This document shows positions 26,998 through 37,227 of a stretch of DNA of 64,000 bases, piece after piece (position 1 is the first letter of the stretch; the number at the start of each line of letters is the position of its first letter). Position numbers and translations under genes: made by a program. Source of the DNA: Alloalcanivorax venustensis ISO4 (GTDB taxonomy: Bacteria > Pseudomonadota > Gammaproteobacteria > Pseudomonadales > Alcanivoracaceae). The stretch lies in the NCBI RefSeq assembly GCF_015356855.1, contig NZ_ARXR01000002.1:1-64000 (forward strand), written 5' to 3'. The notes below the pieces were generated by a model. It saw only the letters and a program-made list of their open reading frames with translations. It was not told where the DNA came from and ran no database searches.

Positions 26998-27049
26998 TGT
27001 TACCCCAGAAGTGTTACCTTACTACACAGGGCGGTAACAGGTGTGCTAC
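26998..27049. promoter_or_regulatory. CbrB-type upstream activating sites for crcZ
   Basis: TGTTAC at 26998-27003 and 27012-27017, GTAACA at 27034-27039, and a one-mismatch TGCTAC at 27044-27049. Repeated TGTTAC/GTAACA elements are the type of sites recorded for CbrB upstream of crcZ in pseudomonads. They begin 55 bases after the cbrB stop codon. The cluster's right part is centred about 60 bases before the predicted start of the RNA. Confidence 0.65.
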
Positions 27050-27065
27050 CGCGCCGGAGCTTATA

Positions 27066-27095
27066 ACTGTTCACATTTCTTCATTTTTTTATAAG
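27066..27095 (+). promoter_or_regulatory. Predicted crcZ promoter (sigma70-like -10)
   Basis: TATAAG (27090-27095) sits in an AT-rich stretch and matches five of six -10 bases. There is no good -35 at 16-18 bp, as expected for an activator-dependent promoter. A GG-N10-GC pattern at 27033-27046 overlaps the CbrB sites and matches the rest of the sigma54 consensus poorly, so I favour sigma70. The start near 27102 is a prediction. Confidence 0.35.
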
Positions 27096-27101
27096 TGCTT
27101 G

Positions 27102-27352
27102 ATTTGAAAGGGTTTAACAACTTGTTGCAATGGAAAAACCATCCATGCACTATGAATCCCACGCCACATAAGGAAAACAACAACGGCGTTAAGGCTCATA
27201 ATAAGAACAAGAAAAGAAGAAGAATAAACTTGGAGCCAAAACAAGATGCCGTAACAAAAATTGGTTATGGCGCAAGGCAGAAAAAAACACAAACAATAAC
27301 AACAACAGAATCAGCGCATAGGGGATCACAACCGAGGTTGTGGTCCCTTTTT
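27102..27352 (+). ncRNA. crcZ: CrcZ-like catabolite-repression decoy RNA
   Basis: AT-rich, non-coding stretch of about 250 bases between cbrB and pcnB, where Pseudomonas encodes CrcZ. It has four blocks of the AANAANAA motif bound by Hfq/Crc: AACAACAA (27176-27183), a long run of AAGAA/AACAA repeats (27203-27228), AACAAAAA (27253-27260) and repeated AACAATAACAACAAC (27292-27305). It ends in a strong terminator. CrcZ titrates Hfq-Crc and relieves catabolite repression. The 5' end is predicted, not seen; the RNA is shorter than the roughly 400-base pseudomonad version. Confidence 0.8.
27322..27352 (+). terminator. Intrinsic terminator of crcZ
   Basis: GGGATCACAACC-GAG-GGTTGTGGTCCC-like hairpin (12-bp stem with one G-U pair, 27322-27347) followed by TTTTT. 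It closes the A-rich RNA and separates it from pcnB. Confidence 0.85.
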
Positions 27353-27479
27353 ACTTTCCAGGCCCGCCATATCGCTCACGCCCGGCGGACCGCCCGCCCT
27401 TTCTCCAGATCGAATAACCAGCCCGTGGCAAAAAGTGCTACCATGCCGCCTTTCATTCCGTCAGGACGTTTTTTGCTCA

Positions 27480-28994
27480 ATGGCACGTAACCTTTCACCG
27501 AGGCTTAAAAGCGCCCTTACCTGGCTTGTCATGCCCGTGGTCTGGGCCGACGCAATTCTTACCTGGGCCCTGGCCCGGCTCGCCGGCATCGTTACCTACC
27601 CGCTGCGCCTGCTTGGCCGCCCTCTGAGAACATTGACCGCCGTGGCGAGCAAAGGTTCCAGCGGCGGCACTGCCCTGCCCGAGGCGCGGATCATACCCCG
27701 GGACCAGCATCCGATCTCCCGCAAGCAGATCTCCAGAGCGGCGCTGAATGTGCTGTATGGGTTGCACGAGCAGGGATTTCAAGCCTTTCTGGTGGGCGGC
27801 TGCCTGCGCGACCTGCTGTGCGGCCGCGAGCCCAAGGACTTCGACGTGGTCACCGACGCCACGCCGGAGCAGGTCCAGCGCCTGTTCAAGCGCAGCCGTA
27901 TCATCGGCCGCCGCTTCCAGATCGTGCATGTGCGTTTCGGCCGCGAAGTGATCGAAGTCTCCACGTTCCGCGCCTTTCAACGGGACGACCAGGAACTCGA
28001 CCGCGACCAGCACTCCGCCCACGAAGAGACCGGGCTGGTGCTGCGCGACAACACCTGGGGCAGCATCGAGGAAGACGCCCTGCGCCGCGACTTCACCATC
28101 AATGCGCTCTACTACAATATCGCCGACTTCGCGCTGTACGACTTCGTCGGCAGCCGGCGCGCCATCGAGCGCGGCGAGATCAGCCTGATCGGCGATCCCG
28201 AACAGCGCTACCGGGAAGACCCGGTGCGCATGCTGCGCGCCGCCCGCTTCGCCGCCAAGCTGGGCTTCCGGCTGGACCAGAAGGCAAGCCGCAAGATTCC
28301 CGAACTGGCCGAGCTGCTGCTGCAGGTGCCGCCGGCGCGGCTGTTCGACGAGGTGCTGAAACTGTTCCTCAGCGGCCACGCCCGCGCCTCCATGCAGCAA
28401 CTGCAGGACCTGGGCCTGTTCCATTTCCTGTTCCCGGAAACCGACCGCAGCCTGAAGGGCCCCCAGGGCAAGGTCTGGGAGAAGCTGATCCTGGCCGCCA
28501 TGGACAACACCGACCGGCGGCTGGCGCAGGATAAACCGGTGACGCCGGCGTTCATCTTCGCCGTACTGTTGTGGCCGGTGACCGTGGCGCGCCTGGAAAA
28601 GCTGCGCGCCGACGGCATGCCGCCGGCCCCGGCCCTGCACAAGGCCGCCGGCTGGGCCCTGAACCAGCAAGTTCAGCACACCGCCATTCCGCGCCGCTTC
28701 TCCACCGTGATGCGGGAAATGTGGGACCTGCAGGACCGGCTGCCGCGCCGTGGCGGCCGCCGCGCCGAGGCACTGGTGCAGCACCCCCGTTTCCGGGCCG
28801 CCTACGATTTCCTGCTGCTGCGCGAGCAGGCCGGTGAACTGCCCGCCGGCCTGGGTGACTGGTGGACACGCTACCAGGACGCCGACGAGGACCAGCGGGA
28901 AGCGATGGTGCAGGCGCTCGGCCCCAACCAGGGCGCCAGCGGCGGTGGCAAGCGCCGCCGGCGCCGGCGCAAACCCGCCAACAGCCAGGGCTGA
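27480..28994 (+). CDS. pcnB: Poly(A) polymerase I
   Basis: Adds 3' poly(A) tails that mark RNAs for decay. 504 residues; GGCLRDLL and the catalytic DFDVVTDATPE are the nucleotidyltransferase core (about 110-140), followed by the tRNA-nucleotidyltransferase-like RNA-binding region (IGRRFQIVHV, DFTINALYYN, RMLRAARFAAKLGF). The C-terminus is arginine/lysine-rich. ATG 27480 was chosen; the N-terminal 80 residues are hydrophobic and longer than in E. coli, so a later start is possible. The first 15 upstream codons of the open frame were not used. Confidence 0.93.
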   Translation: MARNLSPRLKSALTWLVMPVVWADAILTWALARLAGIVTYPLRLLGRPLRTLTAVASKGSSGGTALPEARIIPRDQHPISRKQISRAALNVLYGLHEQGFQAFLVGGCLRDLLCGREPKDFDVVTDATPEQVQRLFKRSRIIGRRFQIVHVRFGREVIEVSTFRAFQRDDQELDRDQHSAHEETGLVLRDNTWGSIEEDALRRDFTINALYYNIADFALYDFVGSRRAIERGEISLIGDPEQRYREDPVRMLRAARFAAKLGFRLDQKASRKIPELAELLLQVPPARLFDEVLKLFLSGHARASMQQLQDLGLFHFLFPETDRSLKGPQGKVWEKLILAAMDNTDRRLAQDKPVTPAFIFAVLLWPVTVARLEKLRADGMPPAPALHKAAGWALNQQVQHTAIPRRFSTVMREMWDLQDRLPRRGGRRAEALVQHPRFRAAYDFLLLREQAGELPAGLGDWWTRYQDADEDQREAMVQALGPNQGASGGGKRRRRRRKPANSQG

Positions 28995-29000
28995 ACACGC

Positions 29001-29510
29001 ATGGTGGTGATCGGGCTGGGCGGCAATCTGGCGGATCCCCGCCGGCGACTGTGCCGGACCCTGGAGGCGCTGGCCGCCTTGCCTGACACCCGGCTGGTGG
29101 GCCATTCCGACCTCTACGCCAGCGCCCCGGTGGGGCCCCAGGACCAGCCCGACTTCATCAACGCGGTGGCGGCCCTGGAAACCACGCTGACCCCGCTGGC
29201 CCTGCTGGACGCCTTGCAGCAGCTGGAAAACGCCGCCGGCCGCGAGCGGCACCGGCATTGGGGCGAGCGCACCCTGGATCTGGACATCGTGCTGTGGGGC
29301 GACCGGACCCTCGACCTGCCCCGCCTCACCGTCCCCCACCCCGAGCTCACGCGCCGCGCGTTCGTAATCGGCCCGCTGCTGGATCTGCTGCCCGATTGCC
29401 GCTTGCCGGACGGCACCCCGGTGGCCGACTATTGGCCTGCGGTCGCCGCCCAGCCACTGCAGCGCCTGCACTGCCTGGAGGAGAATCACTTTGCTGACCG
29501 AACGCATTAA
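29001..29510 (+). CDS. folK: HPPK: 6-hydroxymethyl-7,8-dihydropterin pyrophosphokinase
   Basis: Folate pathway enzyme, 169 residues. GLGGNLADP at the N-terminus, FINAVAALET, the central RHRHWGERTLDLDIVLWG (pterin and Mg2+/ATP residues, two Asp) and VPHPELTRRAFVIGPLLDL are all canonical. It follows pcnB by six bases and overlaps the next kinase gene by 20 bases. folP, the next enzyme of the pathway, is at 49676-50515. Confidence 0.95.
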   Translation: MVVIGLGGNLADPRRRLCRTLEALAALPDTRLVGHSDLYASAPVGPQDQPDFINAVAALETTLTPLALLDALQQLENAAGRERHRHWGERTLDLDIVLWGDRTLDLPRLTVPHPELTRRAFVIGPLLDLLPDCRLPDGTPVADYWPAVAAQPLQRLHCLEENHFADRTH

Positions 29511-30168
29511 CCGTCTGCGCGACAGCGGCGAACTGCCCCGTTTCATCGCCGTGGAAGGCCCCATCGGCGCCGGCAAAACCACCCTGGCGCAGCGTCTGGC
29601 GGACACCTTCGGCTTCGACACCCTGTTCGAGCGTGCCGACGACAACCCGTTTCTGACCCGTTTCTATCAGGACCCGGCTCGCTTCGCCCTGCAGACGGAG
29701 CTGTTTTTCCTGTTTCAGCGCGCCGACCAGCTGCGCGGGCTGCGCCAGCAGGACCTGTTTTCCGGCCCGCGGGTGGCGGACTTCCTGGTCGACAAGAACC
29801 GCCTGTTCGCCGAGGTCAATCTCGACGAGGACGAGTTCGCCCTCTACGACAACGTCTACCAGCACATGCTGATCGACGCGCCGGCGCCGGACCTGGTGAT
29901 CTACCTGCAGGCACCCACGCCGGTTCTGCGCCAGCGGGTGCTGAAACGGGGCCACGCCTTCGAGCAACGCATCGACCCGGACTACCTGGACCGCCTCAAC
30001 GACGCCTATACCCGCTTCTTCCACTTCTACGACCGGGCCCCGCTGCTGATCGTCAACGCGGCGGAAATCGATCTGGCCAGCGGTGACGCGGACTACCAGC
30101 AACTGGTGGCCGAGTTGCTGGACATCCGCACCGGGCGCCACTATTTTAACCCCCGGCCGCTGGTCTAA
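29491..30168 (+). CDS. Deoxynucleoside kinase (dNK/dGK family)
   Basis: 225-residue P-loop kinase that phosphorylates deoxynucleosides for salvage. [15 protein letters not shown] is the P-loop; [23 protein letters not shown] and the later [16 protein letters not shown] (lid arginines) are typical of bacterial dAK/dGK enzymes. The TTG start has GGAGGAG eight bases upstream, overlapping the end of folK. In Pseudomonas folK is followed directly by panB, so this is an extra gene here. Base specificity cannot be told. Confidence 0.88.
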   Translation: MLTERINRLRDSGELPRFIAVEGPIGAGKTTLAQRLADTFGFDTLFERADDNPFLTRFYQDPARFALQTELFFLFQRADQLRGLRQQDLFSGPRVADFLVDKNRLFAEVNLDEDEFALYDNVYQHMLIDAPAPDLVIYLQAPTPVLRQRVLKRGHAFEQRIDPDYLDRLNDAYTRFFHFYDRAPLLIVNAAEIDLASGDADYQQLVAELLDIRTGRHYFNPRPLV

Positions 30169-30194
30169 ACGCAGTTTCCCGGGGGAAGACACCC

Positions 30195-30983
30195 ATGCCC
30201 GTTACCATCCGCACTCTCAACAAACGCAAGCAGGACGGCGAGAAGTTCTCCATGCTCACCGCCTACGACGCCACCTTCGCGCGTCTGGTCAGCGAAGCGG
30301 GCGTGGACGCCGTCCTGATCGGCGACTCCCTGGGCAACGTGATCCAGGGCCGTGACAGCACCGTGCCGGTGACCCTGGACGACATGGTCTACCACACCCG
30401 GTGCGTGGCCCGCGGCAACCAGGGCAGCCTGGTGCTGGCCGATGTGCCCTTCCTGGGCGCCGCCACGCTGGAGCGCATTCTCGAGGCCAGCGGCGCGCTG
30501 ATGCAGGCCGGCGCCAACATGGTCAAGCTGGAAGGCGGCGCCTGGCTGGCCGAAGCGGTCACCGTGCTCAAGCGCAACGGCGTCCCGGCCTGCGTGCATC
30601 TGGGCCTGACCCCGCAGGCGGTCAACGCCTTCGGCGGCTACCGGGTCCAGGGCAAGGACGAGCAGGGCGCCCGCGAGCTGCTGGAGGCCGCCGTCGCCCT
30701 GGAAAAGGCCGGCGCCGCCATGCTGCTGCTGGAGTGCGTGCCGCGCGCCCTGAGCGCGGAGATCACCGCCGCCGTGAACATCCCGGTGACCGGCATCGGC
30801 GCCGCCCCGGAGTGCGACGGCCAGGTGCTGGTGATGCACGACATGCTCGGTCTCAATGCCAGCCCGGCGCGCTTCGTGAAGGACTTCATGGCGGAGGCCG
30901 GCGGCGATGTGGCCGCGGCGTTCCGCGCCTACGACCGGGCCGTCAAGGACGGCCAGTTCCCCGCCGAACAGCACTGCTTCTGA
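30195..30983 (+). CDS. panB: 3-methyl-2-oxobutanoate hydroxymethyltransferase
   Basis: First committed pantothenate step: ketoisovalerate to ketopantoate with methylene-THF. 262 residues; [27 protein letters not shown] (Mg2+ Asp), [29 protein letters not shown] and LLECVP (catalytic Glu region) are present. It uses a folate cofactor and sits after folK. panC starts five bases after its stop. Confidence 0.97.
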   Translation: MPVTIRTLNKRKQDGEKFSMLTAYDATFARLVSEAGVDAVLIGDSLGNVIQGRDSTVPVTLDDMVYHTRCVARGNQGSLVLADVPFLGAATLERILEASGALMQAGANMVKLEGGAWLAEAVTVLKRNGVPACVHLGLTPQAVNAFGGYRVQGKDEQGARELLEAAVALEKAGAAMLLLECVPRALSAEITAAVNIPVTGIGAAPECDGQVLVMHDMLGLNASPARFVKDFMAEAGGDVAAAFRAYDRAVKDGQFPAEQHCF

Positions 30984-30988
30984 CCACC

Positions 30989-31849
30989 ATGGAATTGCTG
31001 CATACCGTCGCCGAGGTGCGCGAGCGCGTGCGCCAGTGGCGCCAGGCCGGAAAACGGGTGGGCTTCGTGCCCACCATGGGCAACCTGCACGAGGGCCACC
31101 TGAGCCTGGTGCGCGAGGCCCGGCGCCACAGCGATGAGGTGGTGGTGTCGATTTTCGTCAACCCCACTCAGTTCGGCCCCAATGAGGACTTCGACGCCTA
31201 CCCGCGCACCCTGGACGCGGACTGCGCCCAGCTGCGCGACGCCGGGGTGGCCATGGCGTTCGCCCCGCCGGTGGAGGAAATCTACCCGCTGGGGACCAAC
31301 CAGACCTGGGTGGACGTGGACGCCCTGGGCGATTATCTGTGCGGCGCCGACCGGCCCGGTCATTTCCGGGGCGTGACCACGGTGGTAAGCAAATTATTCA
31401 ATATTGTTCAGCCTGATCTGGCGGTGTTCGGAGAGAAGGATTTCCAGCAACTGGCGGTGATCCGCCGCATGGTGGCGGAATTGCTGATGCCGGTGCGCGT
31501 GATCGGCGCCGCCACCGACCGGGAGCCGGACGGCCTGGCGCGCAGCTCCCGGAACGGCTTCCTCACCGCCGAGGAGCGCACCAGAGCACCGCTGCTCCAG
31601 CAGCACCTGCAGGAGGCGCGACGCGCCATCGAGGCGGGCGAGCGCGACTACCGGGCCCTGGAACAGCGCCTGGCGGCGTCGCTCGCCGGGCACGGCTTTG
31701 ATGTCGATTACGTGACCGTGGCCAACGCCGACAGCCTGGTCCCCGCCGGCCCCGGCGACCGCTCTTTGGTGGTCGCGGCGGCGGCGCGCCTGGGGCGTCC
31801 CAGATTGATCGACAATGTGACCGTGAAATTGGCTGAGACTGCCCTATAA
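30989..31849 (+). CDS. panC: Pantothenate synthetase
   Basis: ATP-dependent joining of pantoate and beta-alanine. 286 residues; FVPTMGNLHEGHLSLVREAR holds the HIGH-like ATP motif, SIFVNPTQFGPNEDFDAYPR the pantoate site, FGEKDFQQL and the RSSRNGFLTAEER (KMSKS-like) the second half of the ATP site. The ATG at 30989 has only a weak ribosome site but lies five bases after panB, so coupling is likely. A promoter for panD overlaps its stop. Confidence 0.97.
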   Translation: MELLHTVAEVRERVRQWRQAGKRVGFVPTMGNLHEGHLSLVREARRHSDEVVVSIFVNPTQFGPNEDFDAYPRTLDADCAQLRDAGVAMAFAPPVEEIYPLGTNQTWVDVDALGDYLCGADRPGHFRGVTTVVSKLFNIVQPDLAVFGEKDFQQLAVIRRMVAELLMPVRVIGAATDREPDGLARSSRNGFLTAEERTRAPLLQQHLQEARRAIEAGERDYRALEQRLAASLAGHGFDVDYVTVANADSLVPAGPGDRSLVVAAAARLGRPRLIDNVTVKLAETAL

Positions 31850-31850
31850 T
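31823..31850 (+). promoter_or_regulatory. Predicted panD promoter
   Basis: GTGAAA (31823-31828) and a perfect TATAAT (31845-31850) are 16 bp apart at the end of panC. A start near 31857 would give panD a leader of about 135 bases, containing a GGGCAC/GTGCCC hairpin at about 31872-31887. This would let panD be made independently of panBC. Confidence 0.5.
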
Positions 31851-31991
31851 GCCGCTCTCAGCGTCGGCTCAGGGCACGGGGTGCCCCCCACCGGTTTATT
31901 GTATGTGACCGGTGATTCATGCATACTGCCGCCCCCCTGTCAGCGGCCGTTATTCAGTGCCCGTGCAAGGGTTGTTTAGAGAGGTACCAAC

Positions 31992-32372
31992 ATGCAGTGC
32001 ACCATGCTGAAAGCCAAGTTGCACCAGGCCCGCGTCACCCATGCGGAACTTGAGTACGAAGGCTCCTGCGCCATCGACGGCCGTCTTATGGACATGGCCG
32101 GCATCCTTGAATACGAGCAGATCCAGATTTACAACCTGGACAATGGCGAGCGCTTCGAAACCTACGCGATCCGCGGCGAAGAGGGTTCGAAGATGATTTC
32201 CGTGAACGGCGCCGCCGCCCACAAGGCGCAGCCCGGGCACCGCGTGATCATCTGCGCCTACGCCAACTATTCCAGCTCCGAGCTGATCAATTATAAGCCC
32301 CGTCTGATTTACATGGACGAAGGCAACGAGGTTAAAGGGACCAGCAACGCTATCCCGGTGCAGGTGGCCTGA
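31992..32372 (+). CDS. panD: Aspartate 1-decarboxylase
   Basis: Makes beta-alanine, the second pantothenate precursor. It is a 126-residue pyruvoyl enzyme. The self-cleavage site is Gly24-Ser25 (EYEGSCAID), which yields the pyruvoyl-bearing alpha chain. Tyr/Asn residues around [13 protein letters not shown] and the Y-rich [11 protein letters not shown] are typical. AGAGG stands before the ATG. A strong terminator follows. Confidence 0.97.
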   Translation: MQCTMLKAKLHQARVTHAELEYEGSCAIDGRLMDMAGILEYEQIQIYNLDNGERFETYAIRGEEGSKMISVNGAAAHKAQPGHRVIICAYANYSSSELINYKPRLIYMDEGNEVKGTSNAIPVQVA

Positions 32373-32395
32373 GCCGCCTGTACCACCTCGCCCTG

Positions 32396-32421
32396 AACGC
32401 CGGCCTCGAGCCGGCGTTTTT
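32396..32421 (+). terminator. Intrinsic terminator after panD
   Basis: ACGCCGGC-CTCGA-GCCGGCGT (8-bp GC-rich stem) followed by TTTTT ends the pcnB-folK-panBCD run 24 bases after the panD stop. Confidence 0.85.
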
Positions 32422-32586
32422 GTATCCAGTCCCCCGATGCTACCGCCTCCCCGCGTGCGCATCTCTTCGCCTTTGGTAGTAGACGTCCCTTTCCCACCGC
32501 CGCTAGCGGTACACTGTCCTCAATGGCATTTGATAAGCCGGTCTTTAGACAATAGTTTAATTCCAGGCGTATCGCCGTTGGCACGA

Positions 32587-32604
32587 TAATACGGCGCCGT
32601 ATTA
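32587..32604. promoter_or_regulatory. Perfect 18-bp palindrome upstream of acs
   Basis: TAATACGGCGCCGTATTA is a perfect palindrome, 66 bases before the acs start and lying between the panD terminator and acs. The size and symmetry fit a dimeric repressor or activator site. The protein is unknown; acetate-responsive regulators are natural candidates. Confidence 0.55.
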
Positions 32605-32670
32605 CCCCCGTGGCTTCAGGGCGGGGCGGCCAGACAATAAACATCAGCGGGCAGTACGAAGGAGGCTGAC

Positions 32671-34617
<1,947 letters not shown>

Positions 34618-34625
34618 GCCGCTCA

Positions 34626-34678
34626 GGGGTCAGGTCTTGTCTTTTGCCCCGACGGGGCAAAAGGCAAGACCTGACCCC
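34626..34678. repeat. 25-bp-stem inverted repeat between acs and emrB
   Basis: Arms GGGGTCAGGTCTTG...CTTTTGCCCC (34626-34650) and GGGGCAAAAG...CAAGACCTGACCCC (34654-34678) pair along 25 positions with one T-G wobble and a GAC loop. It fills the convergent gap between acs and emrB and may work as a two-way terminator. The outer GGGGTCAGGTCTTG motif resembles repeats dispersed in proteobacterial genomes, so it may also be a mobile palindromic unit. Confidence 0.75.
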
Positions 34679-34679
34679 G

Positions 34680-36158
34680 CTATACCCGCCGCTGGTGGCG
34701 CAGCAGGAACACCAGCGGGATGGCGGCCATGTTGATCCACATCAGCAGGCGGAAATCGTTCATGTAGCTGATTTCCGCCGCCTGGCTCAACAGCGTCTGG
34801 TAGACCGCCGCCGGCACGCTCCCCACCATCTCCTTCATCGGCAGCCCCTGGCTCAGCCAGGGGCCCAGCTGCAGGTGCTCACCGAGCTGCTGCTGGTTGA
34901 TCCACAGATTGCGCGACAACATGGCGGTCATGATCGAGATGCCGACGCTGGAGCCCAGATTGCGCGACAACGAAAACAGCGAGGCGCCCTCGGTGCGCAG
35001 TGACGGGTTGAGCGTGGCGTAGGTGAGCGCGCTGGCCGGCACGAACACCAGCCCCAGCCCCAGACCCTGCAGCACCCCGGTCCAGATCAGCGTATTGCGG
35101 CTGACCTCCAGCGTGAAACCGGCCATCTCGTGCAACGAGAAGGTGATGAACAGCAGCCCGGTGATCACCAGCACCCGCGGGTCCAGCCGGGTACGCATCA
35201 GGCGCCCCACCAGCATCATCGAGAACATGGAGCCGAGCCCGCGCGGCGCCAGCACCAGGCCAGTGGTCACCGCCGGATAGTCCTTCCACTGCTGCAGGAA
35301 GGGCGGCAGCAACGCCATGGTCGCCAGCAGAATGATCCCCACTACGAAGATGAATACCAGCCCGGTGACGAAATTACGGTCCTTGAACAGCGCCGGATCG
35401 ATAAAGGGGTCCTTGCGGGTCAGCGAATGGACCACGAACAGATACAAGCCGAGCAGAGCCAGAACGGCTTCCAGCTGAATCTCAAAGCTTTCGAACCACT
35501 GCACCTGTTCGCCGCGATCCAGCATCAGCTGGAAGGCACCGATGGCCAGGCCCAGGTAGGCGAACCCCATGACGTCGAAGCGCACCTTGCGGGTTTCGGT
35601 TTCACTGACGCTCAGCCAGATGCCGGCGAACGCCAGCAAGCCGAACGGCAGGTTGATGTAGAAGACCCAGCGCCAGCTGTACCACTCGGTGAGCCAGCCG
35701 CCCAGCGTGGGCCCCAGGATCGGCCCCACCATCACGCCCATGCCCCAGATCGCCATGGCCTGGCCGTGTTTTTCCACCGGGTAAGCGTCCAGCAGCACCG
35801 ATTGGGACAGCGGCACCAGCGCGGCGCCGAACACCCCCTGCAGGATGCGGAACATGACCATCTGATCCAGCGAGGCGGACAACCCGCACAGCCCGGACGC
35901 CACAGTGAACCCGGCCACCGACCAGAGGAACAGCCGGCGCCGCCCCAGGCGGCTGGCCATGAACCCCACCGTCGGCGTCATGATGGCGGCGGCCACGATG
36001 TAGGAGGTCAGCACCCAGGTGATCTGGTCGGTACTGGCGGACAGGCTGCCCTGCATGTGCGGCAGGGCCACATTGGCGATGGTGGTGTCGAGCACCTGCA
36101 TCACCGTGGCCAGCATGATGCTGACGGTGACCAGGCGCTGGTCGTTAAGGCGTGCCAT
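34680..36158 (-). CDS. emrB: EmrB-type MFS multidrug exporter (DHA2, 14 helices)
   Basis: Inner-membrane drug/proton antiporter of 492 residues with 14 hydrophobic segments. MLATVMQVLDTTIANVALPHMQG is the DHA2 motif D1, and SRLGRRRLFLWS the cytoplasmic loop 2-3 motif; GPTLGGWLTEWYSWRWVFYINLP carries the motif C/D region. The start MARLNDQR was chosen; the upstream frame is an arginine/proline-rich reading of emrA. It overlaps emrA by 14 bases, so the pump and its adaptor are co-translated under MarR control. Confidence 0.93.
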   Translation of the reverse strand: MARLNDQRLVTVSIMLATVMQVLDTTIANVALPHMQGSLSASTDQITWVLTSYIVAAAIMTPTVGFMASRLGRRRLFLWSVAGFTVASGLCGLSASLDQMVMFRILQGVFGAALVPLSQSVLLDAYPVEKHGQAMAIWGMGVMVGPILGPTLGGWLTEWYSWRWVFYINLPFGLLAFAGIWLSVSETETRKVRFDVMGFAYLGLAIGAFQLMLDRGEQVQWFESFEIQLEAVLALLGLYLFVVHSLTRKDPFIDPALFKDRNFVTGLVFIFVVGIILLATMALLPPFLQQWKDYPAVTTGLVLAPRGLGSMFSMMLVGRLMRTRLDPRVLVITGLLFITFSLHEMAGFTLEVSRNTLIWTGVLQGLGLGLVFVPASALTYATLNPSLRTEGASLFSLSRNLGSSVGISIMTAMLSRNLWINQQQLGEHLQLGPWLSQGLPMKEMVGSVPAAVYQTLLSQAAEISYMNDFRLLMWINMAAIPLVFLLRHQRRV

Positions 36159-37227
36159 GGTCGCCGCTGGCGGCCACCGGTGTGCCGGCCACCGGCGTGC
36201 CGGCCACCGGTTTGTCGGCGAGCGGCGACGCCTGCGTATCAATGGTGATTTCCGCGCTCATGCCCGAGCGCAGCGGCGGCTTGCCGTCGACATCCAGCAA
36301 CTGCAGCCGCACCGGCACCCGCTGCACCACCTTGACCCAGTTGCCGCTGGCGTTCTGCGGCGGGATCAGCGCGTACTCGGAGCCGGTGGCCGGGCTCAGG
36401 CTACGCACCCGGGCCCGCCAGGTGACCCCCGGATAGGTATCCACCACCACCTCCACGGTCTGCCCCTCACGCACGTTGGTGAGCTGGGTTTCCTTCAGGT
36501 TGGCTTCCACCCAGGCGGAGCGGTCGCGGGCCAGGGTGAGCACCGGCACGCCCGCGTTGACGCGCTCACCGACCATCGGCGTAGCACCGCCGAGAATACC
36601 GTCGGCGGGGGCCACGATGCGGGTGTGGGCCAGGTCGTATTCGGCCTGGTCCAGCTTGGCGGTCGCCGCCTGATAGTCCGGATGCTCCTCCACCGCCACA
36701 TCGGGCCCGCCGCCGAGTTTGGCACGCAGGCTGGCGAGTTGCTGGTCAATGACCTCCGCGTCCGCCCGGGCCTTGTCGCGCTTCTGCCGCGCCGCCTCCA
36801 ACTGGGATTGCGATACCGCCACCTTGTCGAGCCCCTGGAAGCGCTGCAATTCCCGCTGGTAGTAGCTCAGGTCACGGCGCGCCTGGGCCCGCTGGGCCTG
36901 CAGCCGGGCATAGTCGGCACGCTCGGAAAGAATGCGGTTACGCACCGCGCGCTGATCGGCGCGCGCCTCCGCCAGGGCAATGCGGTAAGGCTGGGGGTCG
37001 ACCTCGGCGAGCACCTGGCCGCGCCGGACCGGCTGGTTGCGCTCCACGTTGACCGCCACCAGAGGGCCGCTGACGTCGGCGGTCAGCGAGATCATGTCGA
37101 TCTTGATGTAGGCGTTTTCGGTGGTCACGTAGCGGTGGCCGCCGAATACCAGCCATAGCACCACGGCCAGGGCGATCAACAGGCCCAGCCCCATCCCCAG
37201 CCGCCGGTTGCGTTGCGTTGTGGTCAC
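36145..37227 (-). CDS. emrA: EmrA-type membrane fusion protein (HlyD family)
   Basis: Periplasmic adaptor of the EmrAB pump, 360 residues. One N-terminal membrane anchor (about 12-30), the lipoyl half-motifs around VTTENAYIKIDMISLTADVSG, a coiled coil (about 80-170) and a beta-barrel ending. The GTG start overlaps the marR stop (GTGA). The C-terminal end has a short AGTPVAGTPVA tandem repeat from a repeated 12-base unit. An outer-membrane channel is not encoded nearby. Confidence 0.93.
   Translation of the reverse strand: MTTTQRNRRLGMGLGLLIALAVVLWLVFGGHRYVTTENAYIKIDMISLTADVSGPLVAVNVERNQPVRRGQVLAEVDPQPYRIALAEARADQRAVRNRILSERADYARLQAQRAQARRDLSYYQRELQRFQGLDKVAVSQSQLEAARQKRDKARADAEVIDQQLASLRAKLGGGPDVAVEEHPDYQAATAKLDQAEYDLAHTRIVAPADGILGGATPMVGERVNAGVPVLTLARDRSAWVEANLKETQLTNVREGQTVEVVVDTYPGVTWRARVRSLSPATGSEYALIPPQNASGNWVKVVQRVPVRLQLLDVDGKPPLRSGMSAEITIDTQASPLADKPVAGTPVAGTPVAASGDHGTP

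Noticed and set aside
27033-27046. GG-N10-GC pattern as a sigma54 promoter for crcZ
   Set aside because: Only GG, GC and two other positions fit; it lies within the CbrB sites themselves, and such patterns are frequent in GC-rich DNA. Kept as a weak alternative.
27095-27490. A 131-codon open frame over the A-rich region before pcnB
   Set aside because: It spans the crcZ terminator, has Asn/Lys/Thr runs produced by AAC/AAG repeats, and no good ribosome site. The region is better read as a decoy RNA.
27495-29645. A 716-codon open frame antisense to pcnB and folK
   Set aside because: Shadow of two certain genes; Gly/Gln/His-rich low-complexity translation.
32578-32593. TTGGCACG upstream of acs as a sigma54 -24 element
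   Set aside because: The -24 half is perfect, but the -12 dinucleotide is CG instead of GC and the surrounding bases (TACG) do not fit TTGC.
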